DNA of 64,000 nucleotides from JANQIO01 sp965601975 (GCA_965601975.1 OZ271856.1:1054001-1118000), one strand, 5' to 3'. Shown: positions 26,598-36,215, numbered from the stretch's first letter. The notes: generated by a model from the letters alone, not told the origin. Numbers and translations: made by a program.

Positions 26598-27833
26598 ATG
26601 GAATCTACATTCCTCGTTGAAGGTCCCAACCTCCTCATTGCGAGCATCCTGGTGCTGGCGCTCGGGAATTTCCTCACCGACAAAGTCAGCTTTTTAAAGC
26701 TCTATAACATCCCCTTGGCGGTCTCAGGGGGGTTGGTGTGTAGCGTGCTCCTGACCATTCTGTTCAAGGGTTTCGACATCAAGGTGGATTTCGATCTTGA
26801 GCTGCGCAATACGCTACTGCTGGCGTTTTTCAGCACTATCGGCCTGTCGGCGAAGTTCAGCGCCCTGGCCTCGGGTGGCAAGACCCTGGTGATACTGTTG
26901 GCCATCGCGATCCTTATGCTGATCTTCCAGAACCTGGTCGGCGTCACCATCGCTGTGCTCTCCGATGTTCAGCCGGCCTACGGTTTGTTTGCCGGCAGTA
27001 TCTCCTTCGCCGGCGGGCACGGCACGTCGATTGCCTGGGGCCAGGTGGCGGACACTGTGGGCCTTGAAGGTGCGGGTACGCTTGGCATCGCCTGTGCCAC
27101 TTTTGGCCTGGTGGCGGGCGGCTTGATTGGCGGGCCGATCGGCGGCTACCTGATCAAGAAGTACGATCTCAGGCAAAGTGGCGAGACTCAGCACCTGTAT
27201 GAAGTGGCGGAAGAGGCGCCGATGGATGAGAACCCGGACATCCTGCCGCTGGACGAAGGCTTCTATACGCTGCTCATGCTGGCCATCTGCGTCGGTGCCG
27301 GCTACAACCTGAATGTCTGGCTTTCCGGGCTCGGCGTGGATCTGCCCGAGTTCCTGACGGCGATGTTTATCGGCATCATACTGACCAACCTGGCGGACGC
27401 GTTCAAACTGAAATTGCACGTGCCGTCCATTAACCGGGCGGGGGAGCTCAGCCTGCACCTGTTCCTGGCGATGAGCCTGATGTCCATGAAACTGTGGCAG
27501 TTGGCGGACGCGATCGGCGTGCTGTTAATCGTCCTGATGGCGCAGATGCTGGTGATATCCCTGCTCGCCGTCTTCCTCATCTTCCGTTTCTGTGGGCGGG
27601 ACTACGACGCCGCGGTGATTTCATCGGGTTTCCTGGGCCTGGGACTGGGCGCGACGCCGGTGGCAATGGCCAATATGCAAGCGATTACAGAGCGCTTCGG
27701 CCCATCAACCAAGGCCTTTATCGTGGTGCCCCTGGTCGGTGCGTTCTTCATGGACCTCAGCAACGCGGTGATTATCAAGACGTTTACCTCGATGCCGCTG
27801 CTCCAGCAGGGCCTGGATCTTACCGGGCAGTAG
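26598..27833 (+). CDS. gltS: sodium/glutamate symporter, GltS family
   Basis: This is a 411-residue polytopic membrane protein with two inverted halves of about five helices each, as in GltS. Typical blocks include LLAFFSTIGLSAKFSALASGGK, GSISFAGGHGTSIAWG and FLGLGLGATPVAMANMQA. GltS takes up glutamate with sodium. The gene sits 31 bp after an RND permease and 3 bp before a porin gene, an uncommon setting for gltS, so the real substrate may be another dicarboxylate or amino-acid derivative. The symbol reflects the family; the exact substrate is not shown by sequence. Confidence 0.88.
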   Translation: MESTFLVEGPNLLIASILVLALGNFLTDKVSFLKLYNIPLAVSGGLVCSVLLTILFKGFDIKVDFDLELRNTLLLAFFSTIGLSAKFSALASGGKTLVILLAIAILMLIFQNLVGVTIAVLSDVQPAYGLFAGSISFAGGHGTSIAWGQVADTVGLEGAGTLGIACATFGLVAGGLIGGPIGGYLIKKYDLRQSGETQHLYEVAEEAPMDENPDILPLDEGFYTLLMLAICVGAGYNLNVWLSGLGVDLPEFLTAMFIGIILTNLADAFKLKLHVPSINRAGELSLHLFLAMSLMSMKLWQLADAIGVLLIVLMAQMLVISLLAVFLIFRFCGRDYDAAVISSGFLGLGLGATPVAMANMQAITERFGPSTKAFIVVPLVGAFFMDLSNAVIIKTFTSMPLLQQGLDLTGQ

Positions 27834-27836
27834 TCT

Positions 27837-29120
27837 GTGGCGAGTGGAGCGAAACGATGGCTGCTGATACTTGCAGTACTATTGCCGGGAGTTCTGCAGG
27901 CACAGGACACCGGGCCGGAGTACCTGGAGAATGAAGCCGAACAGGACCCCCTCAAGCAGAGTTTCGAGCTGTTTGCGTTGCCCTTCGAGCGTGATCGGGT
28001 CAATACCCTGCACCTGCGGACGTTTTACCAGGACCGGACCTTTGACGGCCTGGACGACCGGGAGAACTGGGCAGGTGGCGGCTGGTTGAACGTAGTGGGC
28101 AGCTACTTCGACCAATCTTTCAAGCTGGCCGCAACCATGTACACGTCGCAGAAGTTGTATGCCGACCAGGACAAGGACGAGACGGGCGCGCTCAAATTCC
28201 GTCATAACGGCTACTCGCAGCTGGGAGAAATTTACACCAGCTTCAACCTGGACAAGGTGGCGGCTCAGGTAGGCCGTTACGAGGTAAACGTTCCTTACAT
28301 TAACAAGCACGACATCCGCATGACGCCGCAAACCTTCCAGGGCGCCCAGGGGGTCGTGCAGCCGCTCGAGGGTTGGGACATAGGTGTCGGCGTGCTGACG
28401 CACATCAAGCGGCGCACTCGCGAAGGCTTCGATTCGCTCTACGAAGCGGCGGGGCTCGATGAGAACGAAGACGTCATCGTGGGAGCGTCAGTCTATGAAC
28501 TCGAGGAAGGCACGTATTTCGGCGTCTACGCCATGCATGCGCCGGACTATCACGACGGCTTGTACCTGGAGGCCAGCAAGCGGTTCAATCTTGGGCTGGA
28601 TCGCCATATCCAGATATCCGGCCAATACACCCGCCAGGATTCCGAGGGTGACGAGCTTGACGGCGATTTTGAGGTGAACCATTACGGTGCGAGGATCACC
28701 TGGCAAGACGGATGGTACTCCGGCTCCCTGGCCTATACAGATTACCCGGAGGAGGATCGCCTGCGCAGCCCCTGGGGCGGTATTCCCGGCTACACCTCGG
28801 TGTTGATCAGCGACTTCGACCGCCCGGAAGAAAGCGCCTGGCTGCTGGGGGGGACGGTGAATTTCGATTCGCTGGGTGCGCGCGGATTGTCCGTCAACGC
28901 GAAGGCCATCCTGGGCGATACACCTGACTGTGGCGTCAGCGCCAGCCCCGACCGGGACGAGTACAACGTGAATATCAACTACCGGCCGAAGTCTTTTCTC
29001 GATGGGCTCCTGCTGCAGTTGCGCTTCGGTTGGGTGAATTTCGATGATACCTGTGACGGCGAAGAGGGTGCGGACATCGAGGAAGTGCGCTTCGTCACCA
29101 ACTACGCTTTTGATTTTTAG
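27837..29120 (+). CDS. OprD-like outer-membrane porin
   Basis: This 427-residue protein has a signal peptide (about residues 1-22, VLQA/QDT) and a beta-barrel rich in alternating aromatic and polar residues (for example LHLRTFYQDR, QLGEIYTSFNLDKVAAQVG and IQISGQYTRQDSEGDE), ending in NYAFDF with a C-terminal Phe as expected for BAM substrates. The overall layout fits OprD-type channels for small acids and amino acids. The start is GTG at 27837, only 3 bp after gltS, so it is translationally linked. Together with GltS it could form an outer/inner-membrane uptake route for one acidic solute. Confidence 0.8.
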   Translation: MASGAKRWLLILAVLLPGVLQAQDTGPEYLENEAEQDPLKQSFELFALPFERDRVNTLHLRTFYQDRTFDGLDDRENWAGGGWLNVVGSYFDQSFKLAATMYTSQKLYADQDKDETGALKFRHNGYSQLGEIYTSFNLDKVAAQVGRYEVNVPYINKHDIRMTPQTFQGAQGVVQPLEGWDIGVGVLTHIKRRTREGFDSLYEAAGLDENEDVIVGASVYELEEGTYFGVYAMHAPDYHDGLYLEASKRFNLGLDRHIQISGQYTRQDSEGDELDGDFEVNHYGARITWQDGWYSGSLAYTDYPEEDRLRSPWGGIPGYTSVLISDFDRPEESAWLLGGTVNFDSLGARGLSVNAKAILGDTPDCGVSASPDRDEYNVNINYRPKSFLDGLLLQLRFGWVNFDDTCDGEEGADIEEVRFVTNYAFDF

Positions 29121-29190
29121 TACGTAGCGACTGGACCAGAGCTTCAGTCGCCTGAATGAATTTGTGCTGGAACTTCCCTGGAGGAACACC

Positions 29191-30312
29191 ATGAGATGGA
29201 TGCAAACTTTTTGTGCAAGCCTGTTGCTGGCGCTCACCGGAGCTGCCAACGCCCAGGAGCTCTCGGAGCTGACCTGTGACGACTTCCGGCCGACGCCGGA
29301 AATGACGGCGCGCTTTCCCGACCTGAAGGGCGCCTGTGAGGCCATTGTCGAGCGTGACGGCGAGCTGTTCGGCAAGTTTTCCGCGGTCGTGCGTCGTGCC
29401 AGGGGCAATAACGTCACCCTCTACCTGCCTGCGACTGACCACACGTTCAGCGTGACGCCGGATTCCTCGGCACGGGTACTGGTAGATGGCCGCAAAACGC
29501 GCGTCCGCAACCTGCAGCGCGGCCAGGAAATCAGGATATACCTGGCGGTCCGGGAGTTCGGCAAGCCCGACATCCAGGAAGTCATCATGGTGAGCGACGC
29601 CGAGGTACTGATCAACGTGCCGGTACAGCCTGCGCGTCTGCCCTCTACGGCGAGCACGCTGCCCCTGGTCGGCCTGCTCGGTGGCGGACTGCTGCTGATC
29701 GCGGGGATGCTGCGTTGGCGCCGGCTGCGGCACGCCGCTACGAGCGCGCTGGTCGTGGTAGCACTGTCTGCGGTATTGGGTGGCGGCGCCACCGAGGCCA
29801 TGGCGGATAGCCACAAGGCCGTGAAGCCCGCTCGACTGGTTTCCAGCATGCTCCGGACCGGTGCCATCGTGGAGAAGGTCGACAAGGAGACCCGGGAGCT
29901 GAAGCTGATAGATGCCTCCGGCCGTCGTTTCACTATTCGGGTCGGTGACGAGGTGAAGAACTTCGACCAGATTGAACCCCGTGACCGCCTGATCGTGGAG
30001 TACCTGGAGTCCGTGGCGCTTGTGGTGGTACCGAAAGGCAGCCCGGAACTGGGCCAGGGTGTCGCCGTGCAAGTGGCCGCCAAGGGCCAGAAGCCGGGCT
30101 TGCGCGCAGTGGAATCCTATATGGCCCGTGCCAAGGTACTGAAGGTCGATCTCAGCGAGCGCCGCGCAACCCTGCAGTTTGCCGATGGAAGCGTCGACAC
30201 GATCAAGGTGCCGGAAGACAAGCCGCTGGAGCTCGTGTCTGTCGGCGACGAGGTCCGCATCCGGGTAACCCATGCCCTTGCGGTGTCGGTGCGTAAGGTC
30301 GACGAAATCTAG
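29191..30312 (+). CDS. exported repeat protein with an LPxTA-type sorting-like segment and a second leader-like helix
   Basis: This is a 373-residue protein with no clear known function. Order: signal peptide (1-22), a beta-rich repeat (about 62-121), then L150-P-S-T-A154 followed by a hydrophobic helix (156-176) and a basic RWRRLR. That is the three-part layout of sortase or rhombosortase-like tails, yet here it is internal. Next come a second hydrophobic segment ending AMA (about 182-205) and two more copies of the beta-rich repeat (about 223-280 and 312-368), each with a VxKVD...TIxV...VGDEV/RD pattern. It may be a natural fusion of two exported proteins. It follows the porin gene by 70 bp. 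ATG 29191 has GGAGG upstream. Confidence 0.7.
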   Translation: MRWMQTFCASLLLALTGAANAQELSELTCDDFRPTPEMTARFPDLKGACEAIVERDGELFGKFSAVVRRARGNNVTLYLPATDHTFSVTPDSSARVLVDGRKTRVRNLQRGQEIRIYLAVREFGKPDIQEVIMVSDAEVLINVPVQPARLPSTASTLPLVGLLGGGLLLIAGMLRWRRLRHAATSALVVVALSAVLGGGATEAMADSHKAVKPARLVSSMLRTGAIVEKVDKETRELKLIDASGRRFTIRVGDEVKNFDQIEPRDRLIVEYLESVALVVVPKGSPELGQGVAVQVAAKGQKPGLRAVESYMARAKVLKVDLSERRATLQFADGSVDTIKVPEDKPLELVSVGDEVRIRVTHALAVSVRKVDEI

Positions 30313-30354
30313 AACGCGGTTTTTACGTGAGCAGCTAAATCTCGGGAGGTTGCC

Positions 30355-31008
30355 ATGGCCAGTATCATGCCTTTCAGGCGCAGCGGGCGCTTGATCCACG
30401 ATATCGATGAGTTCCTGGACCGATGCGGTGAAGCGGTGCTGCTGTTGGAGACCACCGTGCAGCAGTATTTTACCCAGGGCACAGAAGAGCAGTTGCAGCA
30501 GCGCGTCGACCAGATACGCAGTATCGAGGAGCGCGCCGACGAGCTGCGTCGGAACGTGGCGAACACCATGTACACGGAAATGCTGATGCCCGATACCCGG
30601 GGCGATGTTCTCGACCTGCTGGACGCGATAGACGGCGGACTCGATGAGTCGACCCACCTCCTGGTCAGGCTGGCAATCGAGCGCCCGGAACTTCCGCAGG
30701 AGTTTGATGCCGACAGCGAGGCCCTCATGCGAGAGGTGTCAGCCGCCAGCAAGGCCCTGTTGGGCGCGGCACGGGTTTATTTCAAGGACCCCCTCGCGGT
30801 CAGGGGCGCAGTCCATCCGGTCAGCTTTCACAACAAGGAAGCCACCAATATCGGCCTGCGACTGGGCCGGGCGATTTACGACTCGGAATTGCCGCTAGAG
30901 CGAAAACTGCAGCTCGGCGATTTCCTCGCCGCCGTCCGCTCGCTGGCCTCCAGTGCGGAGGATGTTGCTGAAAAGCTGGTGATCTACGCAGTGAAGCGCC
31001 TGGACTGA
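30355..31008 (+). CDS. PhoU-like / DUF47 family protein (TIGR00153-type)
   Basis: This is a 217-residue all-helical cytoplasmic protein of the DUF47/PhoU-like family. It has the typical start FRRSGRLIHDIDEFLDRCGEAV and acidic metal-binding patches (for example IRSIEERADELRRN). Such proteins pair with PiT-type phosphate transporters and are thought to control them. The PiT gene begins 13 bp downstream, so the two are one operon. No Pho box was found just upstream. It is close to the usual ~220-residue length. Confidence 0.9.
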   Translation: MASIMPFRRSGRLIHDIDEFLDRCGEAVLLLETTVQQYFTQGTEEQLQQRVDQIRSIEERADELRRNVANTMYTEMLMPDTRGDVLDLLDAIDGGLDESTHLLVRLAIERPELPQEFDADSEALMREVSAASKALLGAARVYFKDPLAVRGAVHPVSFHNKEATNIGLRLGRAIYDSELPLERKLQLGDFLAAVRSLASSAEDVAEKLVIYAVKRLD

Positions 31009-31021
31009 CCGGCCGCGCCGC

Positions 31022-32509
31022 ATGGATTTCACGATCTTCATATTTCTTTCCAGCGGCCTGTTCCTGGGCTGGTCGCTGGGCGCCAACGACGCGGCGAATA
31101 TTTTCGGCACTGCGGTCGGCAGCCGCATGATTCGCTTCCCGACGGCGGCGATTGTCTGCGCGATATTCGTGGTGCTGGGTGCGGTGATCGGCGGCGCCGG
31201 CGCTGCGCACGGCCTGGGAAAGCTGGGGGCCGTCAATGCCATCGCCGGCTCCTTTATGGTCGCACTCTCCGCTGCGATCACGGTCTATGGCATGACCAAG
31301 CTGGGCCTGCCGGTCTCCACGACCCAGGCGGTGGTGGGGGGCATTATCGGCTGGAACCTGTTCGGCGGCTTCCTCACCGATACCGCGACCCTGTCAAAAA
31401 TCGTGGCGACATGGGTGGCCTGCCCGATCCTGGGCGCCCTATTTGCCGCAGCGCTCTACAAGCTCACGACGGCGTTTCTCCACTGGGCAAAGATCCACAT
31501 GATCCGCATGGACGAGATCACCCGCATCGCGCTGGTGATCGCCGGCGCGTTCGGCGCCTACAGCCTCGGCGCTAACAATATCGGCAATGTCATGGGCGTG
31601 TTCGTGTCGTCGTCCCCGTTCGAGACCCTGGATGTGTACGGCCTGTTCACCCTGTCTTCGATTCAACAGCTGTTCCTGCTGGGCGGGCTGGCCATCGCCG
31701 TGGGTGTGTTCTACTCGAAGCCTGTGATGATGACTGTGGGCAACTCCATCCTGCCGGTCAGCCCGGTCGGCGCCTGGGTGGTGGTGATGGCGCAGTCCAT
31801 GGTGCTGTTTATCTTCTCCTCCAATGAGCTGCTCAGTTTCTGGGTAGGCCTGGGACTGCCCGCCTATCCGCTGATCCCGGTGTCCAGTTCCCAGGCGGTG
31901 ATTGGCGCGGTGATCGGAATCGGCATGACCAAGGGAATGGCGGGTATCAGCCAGATTCGCTGGGGCGTGCTGGCGAATATCGGATCTGGCTGGGTGTCCA
32001 CGCCGATCATCGCGGCGGCGATCAGCTTCTTCTTTCTTTTCTTCCTGCAGAACGTATTCCAGCAGCAGGTCTACACGGAGGTGAAGTATCGGTTGTCTCC
32101 CACGGTGATCGAGCACGTTGCAATCAGCGAGACGGCGGCCGGGTCTTTGGAGGACCTTGTCGACAGTGACGTTATCTCCGCGTCGGCGTTCCGTGACGCC
32201 GTCAGAAAGCGGGTCGAACTGCCCGAAAGTGAGGAACTGGACCTGATCGCGGCCTCCGAGGTGTATCCGATTGCCATCACCGAGGAATCGCTCGCTACCC
32301 TCGATGTTGAGTTTATTGGCGATGACAGGGCGCAAGTGCTGCCGTCGCTGCTTGGGCAACGCTACCAGTATCGCTGGCAGCTTCTGGAAGCCCTGTCACG
32401 GGCTTCCGAGGCCTGGCGGTCCAAAGCGCCGTCACCGCTGACAAATGTCTATAACAAGCGTCTGGAGAAACACCAGGACTATGTGCTGCGGCACTTTGCT
32501 GACGACTAA
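31022..32509 (+). CDS. PiT family inorganic phosphate transporter
   Basis: This is a 495-residue polytopic transporter with the two inverted PiT signatures: GANDAANIFGTAVGSR in the first half and GANNIGNVMGVF in the second. About ten membrane helices end near residue 350. A C-terminal soluble tail of about 145 residues then follows (rich in acidic residues, with ASAFRDAVRKR and AQVLPSLLGQRYQYRW); many PiT proteins lack such a domain. It imports phosphate (as metal-phosphate or with cations) and is paired with the PhoU-like protein. A PlsB-like gene follows by 24 bp and PPK2 lies about 6 kb away, pointing to phosphate storage and use. Confidence 0.92.
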   Translation: MDFTIFIFLSSGLFLGWSLGANDAANIFGTAVGSRMIRFPTAAIVCAIFVVLGAVIGGAGAAHGLGKLGAVNAIAGSFMVALSAAITVYGMTKLGLPVSTTQAVVGGIIGWNLFGGFLTDTATLSKIVATWVACPILGALFAAALYKLTTAFLHWAKIHMIRMDEITRIALVIAGAFGAYSLGANNIGNVMGVFVSSSPFETLDVYGLFTLSSIQQLFLLGGLAIAVGVFYSKPVMMTVGNSILPVSPVGAWVVVMAQSMVLFIFSSNELLSFWVGLGLPAYPLIPVSSSQAVIGAVIGIGMTKGMAGISQIRWGVLANIGSGWVSTPIIAAAISFFFLFFLQNVFQQQVYTEVKYRLSPTVIEHVAISETAAGSLEDLVDSDVISASAFRDAVRKRVELPESEELDLIAASEVYPIAITEESLATLDVEFIGDDRAQVLPSLLGQRYQYRWQLLEALSRASEAWRSKAPSPLTNVYNKRLEKHQDYVLRHFADD

Positions 32510-32533
32510 AGCCCCTGGCCCTGAACCGGGCCT

Positions 32534-34384
32534 ATGAGCGGCGTACAGCAGCGCAAGTCCGCGATCGAGGCGGCGTCGCTCCTCGAGGAACCACACTTCC
32601 TCGAGGAGCTTGCCGGCGCTGCCGCCGAGGCCGGCAAGAATGACGAACAGGCGCGCAAGTACGCGCACAAATGCCTGACGGAGATTGCGGCCAGGCCGAC
32701 AGACTCCTGGTTCAGGCCGGCGGCGCGTCTTGCCCGGTTCATTTACACCCGCAACTACGAGCCGCAGCTGGACATCAACCTGTCGGCACTCGATGAACTG
32801 CGCAGCTTGTCCCGGGACAACCTGCTGTTGTTCGTGTGGTCGCACAAGTCCCACATGGACAGCTTCGTATTCCTGCTGTCCCTGTTCGACAACGGTTTCA
32901 GGCCCATGCCCCTGGTGTTCGCCGGCATCAATATGAATTTCCTGGGCTTCGGAGCACTGGCGCGACGCGCGGGGGCGATTTTCCTGCGCCGCAAGTTCCA
33001 GGATGATCCCATCTACAAGCTGGTGTTCAGGCACTATATCGATTTCCTGATCCGCAACCGGTTGCCCCTGACCTGGTCGATCGAGGGTACCCGCTCACGC
33101 ACCGGCAAGATGTCCCTGCCGAAGCTGGGCATTCTCAACTGGGTGCTGGAGGCCTGTGAGAGACAGGACATGCGGGACACGAAACTGGTGCCTGTTTCCA
33201 TCGCCTTCGACCGGATCGCCGAGATAGACGACTACGTGTCCCTGCAGCGAGGTGTGCCGAAGCGCAAGGAGTCCCTGAGCTGGTTCCTCGACTACGTGTT
33301 TGGCAGGAAAGAGCCCCACGGCAAAATCTATGTTCGTTTCGCCGATCCCGTCGATATCCGTGAGGTGGCGGGCACGGGCCCGCTGACAACATGTCGGGAA
33401 GGTCCGTCTCTGGCCATGCGGCTGGCGTTCGAGGTGTGTCACCGAATCGAGGAGGTCACGCCGATCAAGTCCGCAGACGTCCTGGCCATGGTGCTGCTGG
33501 GTGCCGATGACAGGGCCCTTAGCGGGGAGGAAATTTTCCACCGGGCCAGTGAGATCGAGGAAATGGCGCGGGAACGCGGGTTTCCGCTGGCTCGCAGCTT
33601 CAGCCTGGATGACGAAGAGGAGGTGGCCGCCACCCTGTTGGCCATGCGCGGCTCAAAGCTCGTGCGCGAGTTCAGTAAGGGAAGCACACCGGTCTATTAC
33701 ATCCCCGAGGAACAGCAGCTCGCGGCCGCCTACTACCGCAACACCATAACGCACTACTTTCTCGCAGCAGCCCTCGGTGAGATCGCCCTGGCGCTGGGCG
33801 ATGACGACGCTGGTGGTACGCGGGAAGAGCAATTGCGCCGGCGGGTAGGGGGGCTCCTGGACCTGTTAAAGTTTGAGTTCTTTTTTCCGCCGCGGGAGAA
33901 GTGCTTCCAGGCAGTGCAGCGTGAAGTGGCCGATCGCTACCCACAGTGGGACAGCGATGCCGTGCCTTTGTCAGGACAGCTTGAAGCGGCTCCGCCGCGA
34001 TTCGGCCATGCCATCCTTCGTTCAATCGCGGAAGCCTACCACGTGGTTGCGACAACCCTCTGCGCACTCGGTGCCACGCCCATAAACGACAAGAAGGCGT
34101 TTACGAGGAGCCTGCTGAACCAGGGTCGCGAAATGCTATTGCGCAAGCAGATCAGTGGCGAGTCAGCCATCTCCAGGGAGTTGTTCAGCACCGCGCTGCA
34201 GCTGGCTGAGCACCGGCAGTTGCTTGTTGAGGGGACGGATAACCTGGAATCGCGCCGGGCGGAATTCGCGATGGAGACTCGCCGGGTGCTTCACGCCATC
34301 AACCTGCTGCAGCGAAGTTCCGATCAAGCCTGGATTGATTCGGTTGCTCTCGCGGCGCACCACGGTAATTCGACGGCGCAATGA
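32534..34384 (+). CDS. glycerol-3-phosphate 1-O-acyltransferase-like protein (PlsB family)
   Basis: This 616-residue protein has the acyltransferase blocks H104-K-S-H-M-D109 (the HxxxxD catalytic dyad) and EGTRSRTGK at 184-192 for glycerol-phosphate binding. The block GINMNFLGFGALARRAGAIFLRR lies between them. The protein is shorter than classical PlsB (about 800 residues in E. coli) and lacks much of the N-terminal part, so it may be a second, specialised acyltransferase. The C-terminal ~350 residues are helical and resemble the PlsB C-terminal region. It acts at the inner membrane, making lysophosphatidic acid. It follows the phosphate transporter gene by 24 bp in the same direction. Confidence 0.85.
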   Translation: MSGVQQRKSAIEAASLLEEPHFLEELAGAAAEAGKNDEQARKYAHKCLTEIAARPTDSWFRPAARLARFIYTRNYEPQLDINLSALDELRSLSRDNLLLFVWSHKSHMDSFVFLLSLFDNGFRPMPLVFAGINMNFLGFGALARRAGAIFLRRKFQDDPIYKLVFRHYIDFLIRNRLPLTWSIEGTRSRTGKMSLPKLGILNWVLEACERQDMRDTKLVPVSIAFDRIAEIDDYVSLQRGVPKRKESLSWFLDYVFGRKEPHGKIYVRFADPVDIREVAGTGPLTTCREGPSLAMRLAFEVCHRIEEVTPIKSADVLAMVLLGADDRALSGEEIFHRASEIEEMARERGFPLARSFSLDDEEEVAATLLAMRGSKLVREFSKGSTPVYYIPEEQQLAAAYYRNTITHYFLAAALGEIALALGDDDAGGTREEQLRRRVGGLLDLLKFEFFFPPREKCFQAVQREVADRYPQWDSDAVPLSGQLEAAPPRFGHAILRSIAEAYHVVATTLCALGATPINDKKAFTRSLLNQGREMLLRKQISGESAISRELFSTALQLAEHRQLLVEGTDNLESRRAEFAMETRRVLHAINLLQRSSDQAWIDSVALAAHHGNSTAQ

Positions 34385-34499
34385 TGTGGGGTCGATATGA
34401 TCCAGTTTACCTGTTGACGCTTCGCGGTATCTGCAGAGCGCCTTTTTTAGGCCAGCGCAATCAGGTAGCTATACTTCGCTTATAGCGATGGAGATTGAT

Positions 34500-34826
34500 A
34501 TGGCAACTGAAAAATCAGAAGAAACAGAGGTACACCAATTCCGCCGAGACGCGAACCTCGATAAAGACGGTATAGCGCAGGTCACTCTACAGGAGTACGT
34601 GAAGCATCAGTTACCCTGGCTACTCCAGATCAAGGAGGAAATGGATGCAGGAAGGCGTATGACCAATGGTGAGTTGGAATTGATGGACGCGATACTCAAG
34701 GACGCAGAGCAGGCCAGTAAACTCGTCCATGCAAACCCGGAGTACGAGGAGGTTGTGGCCAAAGTCCTGGCTCTGCTCGGGGACATCACAACCAGGGGAT
34801 TGCAAAATGAGCCGGGACGCGACTGA
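34500..34826 (+). CDS. small hypothetical protein
   Basis: This 108-residue, acidic, helical protein has no signal peptide or membrane helix, so it is presumably cytoplasmic. I do not recognise the family. ATG 34500 is preceded by GGAG at six bases; an in-frame ATG at 34488 is less well placed. A possible -10 (TATACT 34470-34475) lies just upstream with only a weak -35. It is convergent with the AI-2E transporter gene and separated from PlsB-like by 115 bp, so it is probably transcribed alone. The codon use looks slightly less GC-biased than its neighbours. Confidence 0.65.
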   Translation: MATEKSEETEVHQFRRDANLDKDGIAQVTLQEYVKHQLPWLLQIKEEMDAGRRMTNGELELMDAILKDAEQASKLVHANPEYEEVVAKVLALLGDITTRGLQNEPGRD

Positions 34827-34903
34827 TGCCCGGGACTCCTATGCCCGATAAGGGGCAAGCGATGGGCCGCCGTCGTCCAGGTCACCGCACTGTAGTGGCG
34901 CCC

Positions 34904-35935
34904 TCAGGCTGAAGGCTCCTTCACTTTCGTCCCCATGAGCACTGCAATCCAGTTGAAGTCGTCGCTGTGCGCAAGAATTATCTTGATCAGCATTGCAAGT
35001 GGAATGGAAAGGAGCATGCCCGCGGGACCCCAGACCCAACCCCAGAATACCAGGAAAATAAATACGACCAGGGGGGAGAGTCCCAGCCCGCGGCCCAGGT
35101 AGATGGGTTCGATTAGATTGCTTACAGTGACATTCACCACGATGTAGCCGCCCGCCACAATCAAGGCACTCACCGTCCCGTACTCGGCCAGAACAATAAT
35201 CAGGGCCGGTATGGCGGCGACTATTGAGCCGACCACGGGGATAAAGTTCAGGAAAAACGCCAGGATCCCCCAGAGAACGAAGAAAGGCACCCCCATCACC
35301 AGCGTCCAGGCCGCGATAAGAAGCCCCGTCAAAGCACTTGTCCCCGTTTTTATGAGCAAATAGCTTTTGACGTCCTCGGAGACCTCTTCAAAGCTGGAAA
35401 TATCAATCCGCGATCCAAAGGCTCCCTCCAGTTTGACCCGTATTGCTCTGCTTTCGGTTAAGAGGAAACTGAAAAAAATCATCATCAGAATAAAGCTGGA
35501 GACGCCGCTTACGGTACCCGTCACCGCGTCCCTGGCCAGGGGAATCAGGGCGCTTAAGGACACGTTCAAGTCGGTTGAGCTTCCCGCACTCAGATAGGGG
35601 ATGCTCCCAATAAGTGCTTCAAGCTCTGATTCGATTCTCCGCCAGTATTCCGGGAGCGTTACCAGGAAAGACTCCGCGGAACCAATGAACAGCAGCAGTA
35701 GCAGGGCAATGGCGACGATGAGTAGTATGGCAACAATGAGGACAGCGATTCCCCGGGGAAGCTCGTAGCGCTCAAGGATGTCCACAAACGCCGAGGCCAG
35801 AAAGGCGAGAAACAGGGCGAATACAAAGGGAACGATAATCGGGCCCATGGCTTTCAGGCCGGCAATGAGAATCACAAACGAGGCGAGGGCAAAAAGTGTT
35901 TGTATTCCAGAGTGTCTGTTTCCGGTTGAACTCAT
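34904..35935 (-). CDS. AI-2E family transporter
   Basis: This is a 343-residue membrane protein with about eight helices in the AI-2E (TqsA/PerM) layout: two pairs of N-terminal helices, a soluble segment near 85-140 and a C-terminal helical bundle with NFIPVVGSIVAAIPALII and the PIYLGRGLGLSPLVVFIFL block. Family members export signals, act as Na+/H+ antiporters or have unknown substrates, so no substrate is claimed. It is alone on the minus strand within a cluster of small plus-strand envelope genes. Confidence 0.9.
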   Translation of the reverse strand: MSSTGNRHSGIQTLFALASFVILIAGLKAMGPIIVPFVFALFLAFLASAFVDILERYELPRGIAVLIVAILLIVAIALLLLLFIGSAESFLVTLPEYWRRIESELEALIGSIPYLSAGSSTDLNVSLSALIPLARDAVTGTVSGVSSFILMMIFFSFLLTESRAIRVKLEGAFGSRIDISSFEEVSEDVKSYLLIKTGTSALTGLLIAAWTLVMGVPFFVLWGILAFFLNFIPVVGSIVAAIPALIIVLAEYGTVSALIVAGGYIVVNVTVSNLIEPIYLGRGLGLSPLVVFIFLVFWGWVWGPAGMLLSIPLAMLIKIILAHSDDFNWIAVLMGTKVKEPSA

Positions 35936-36057
35936 ATTTCAGGGTGCAGCAAATCCACGAATTCGGCCTATAGCGAAAAGAGCGAACGTCGTCACCAATA
36001 TCGTTCGATGCCCCTTCATGCTCCAGTAGCAGCAGTATATGGCATACAAGCGGCTTT

Positions 36058-36086
36058 TTGTCCGTTGAGCAATTCGAGCCTATAAT
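36058..36086 (+). promoter_or_regulatory. sigma-70-like promoter for the 36216-37368 genes
   Basis: TTGTCC (36058-36063) and a perfect TATAAT (36081-36086) are separated by 17 bp, pointing to the gene at 36216. The surroundings are AT-rich relative to the window. The -35 matches four of six consensus bases. The transcript would have a leader of about 120 bases. Confidence 0.55.
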
Positions 36087-36215
36087 TTATTTGCTGGAAG
36101 CGAGGCGATGTAACGTGGTGCTCACGCCGCGGATGTCCGCTAATCCTGCTGCAAGTAGATGCTTGAATCGGCAGCGTGAATACGACCCCTGCCGCATAAA
36201 TATGTGAGTTTGGTG

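Noticed and set aside
30313..30354. Pho box before the PhoU-like/PiT operon
   Set aside because: No CTGTCAT-type direct repeats are present in the short gap.
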